Positions 5,444 through 6,071 of a stretch of 6,071 bases of DNA are shown here, one piece after another; the first letter of the stretch is position 1, and the number at the start of each line of letters is the position of its first letter. The stretch spans positions 1 through 6,071 of the forward strand of contig JAJRSN010000232.1 in the NCBI GenBank assembly GCA_024278715.1, in the 5' to 3' direction. The notes beneath the pieces are model-generated. The model saw only the letters and a list, made by a program, of their open reading frames with translations, had not been told where the DNA came from and did not search any database. The DNA is from Calditrichota bacterium (GTDB lineage Bacteria > Calditrichota > Calditrichia > Calditrichales > Calditrichaceae). The translations under genes were made by a program, and so were the position numbers.

Positions 5444-6071
5444 ATGCAAAAAATAAAATGGATTCTGTTGTTCTGCCTGTTGAGTGCGTTTACGCTGCAG
5501 GCGGAAACTTACACTCTTGAGTCTTTTATTGATTTGGTGAAAAAGAACAGCGACGATTTGAAATTAGCCGCAAAAGACCTGGAAATGGCGAAGGCTCAAA
5601 AGCGCGAAGCCTGGGCTACCGCTTTGCCGAAAATTTCGGCTCAGGGAAATTATCGCCGGAATCTGCTGGAAAATTATCTTTACGTGGATTTTCCGGTCGA
5701 GGGCGGCGGAACGGTCAGGCAGAAATTCAAAATTTCAAAAAGTAATGAATACAGCGTAAACGCGGTGCTGTTACAGCCCATTTTTAGTTTCAAAATTGGT
5801 ACGGCTCTGACCGCAGCCAAACAGTACGAACGGATGTCGCAGTTTATTTTTCAAGCCAGCGACCGTGAAATTCTGACCTTTGCCAAAAAGGGCTTTTATC
5901 AGGCGCTGTTGCTTAAAAAGGTGTGGCAGCTTAAAAAAGACGCCGAACAAAACGCCAAAGATAATTATGAAAACGTAAAAAAGAAATACGAAAACGGTCT
6001 TGCTTCCGAGTTTCAGTTGTACCAGGCGGAGGTGCGCTGGCAGAACGCCATCCCCGAAACACAACAGGCGC
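5444..6071 (+). CDS. TolC-family outer-membrane efflux channel, 3' end cut by the window
   Basis: This is the outer-membrane duct of the pump. Only the first 209 codons and one base are in the window, against about 420-480 residues for a full protein. It begins with a Sec signal peptide (Lys3, Lys5, hydrophobic core 6-18, likely cleavage after Ala20 in TLQA-ETY). The first helical segment of the OEP domain (about 25-60) includes LVKKNSDDLKLAAKDLEMA. LPKISAQGNYRRN (61-73) and YSVNAVLLQPIFSF (103-116) match the usual beta-strand entries of the barrel. The second long helical region (about 120-209) holds KYENGLASEFQLYQAEV (181-197), the common TolC-family turn-and-helix motif. Cys11 lies in the signal core without a lipobox, so it is not obviously a lipoprotein. 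It follows the permease by 15 bp, in the usual adaptor-permease-channel order. The family call is strong, and the C-terminal half cannot be judged. Confidence 0.9.
   Translation, partial: MQKIKWILLFCLLSAFTLQAETYTLESFIDLVKKNSDDLKLAAKDLEMAKAQKREAWATALPKISAQGNYRRNLLENYLYVDFPVEGGGTVRQKFKISKSNEYSVNAVLLQPIFSFKIGTALTAAKQYERMSQFIFQASDREILTFAKKGFYQALLLKKVWQLKKDAEQNAKDNYENVKKKYENGLASEFQLYQAEVRWQNAIPETQQA

Noticed and set aside
5771..6064. 97-codon open frame on the - strand opposite the TolC-like gene
   Set aside because: The + strand frame has a signal peptide and TolC-family motifs across the same bases, so the antisense frame is a shadow.

Overview
The window carries a classic Gram-negative tripartite efflux locus, all on the + strand. 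In order it holds a TetR-family regulator (399-1040), a lipoprotein periplasmic adaptor (1306-2337), an inner-membrane RND permease of the HAE-1/AcrB type (2348-5428), and the first 209 codons of a TolC-like outer-membrane channel gene (5444 to the window end). The adaptor, permease and channel genes are separated by only 10 and 15 bp and each has its own Shine-Dalgarno sequence, so they very probably form one operon. The TetR gene sits 265 bp upstream in the same direction and is the likely local repressor of the pump, as in many such loci.

The first 398 bases hold no convincing gene. They contain a degenerate purine-rich CGCNAAGGA-type short repeat at the left edge, a very T-rich stretch with scattered ACTCGTCA/CACTCGTTAC-like words, a 17-bp-period direct repeat, and a probable tetR promoter with a small palindrome that could be its operator. 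The 1041-1305 gap holds a weak hairpin just after tetR, a patch of G-rich sequence, and a candidate promoter framed by an 8-bp inverted repeat ahead of the adaptor gene.

The organism is Gram-negative, since it has a periplasmic adaptor and an outer-membrane channel. It has moderate GC, uses AGGAG-type ribosome binding sites and carries dispersed intergenic short repeats. The protein style is not enterobacterial. A member of the broad FCB/Calditrichota or Desulfobacterota type would fit, but that is an impression and not a demonstrated placement.

Working together, the permease would take substrates from the inner membrane or periplasm and pass them through the adaptor to the TolC-like duct and out of the cell. 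The TetR protein would release repression when it binds a ligand, possibly a pump substrate. The substrate cannot be read from the sequence. The most notable point is that the permease lacks the two TM4 aspartates (Asp407/Asp408 of AcrB), which are replaced by Thr405-Asn406, and also lacks the TM10 lysine, replaced by Asn926. Its energy coupling may therefore differ from the textbook proton relay. Otherwise the region is an ordinary efflux operon, and I found no evidence of a wholly new system.
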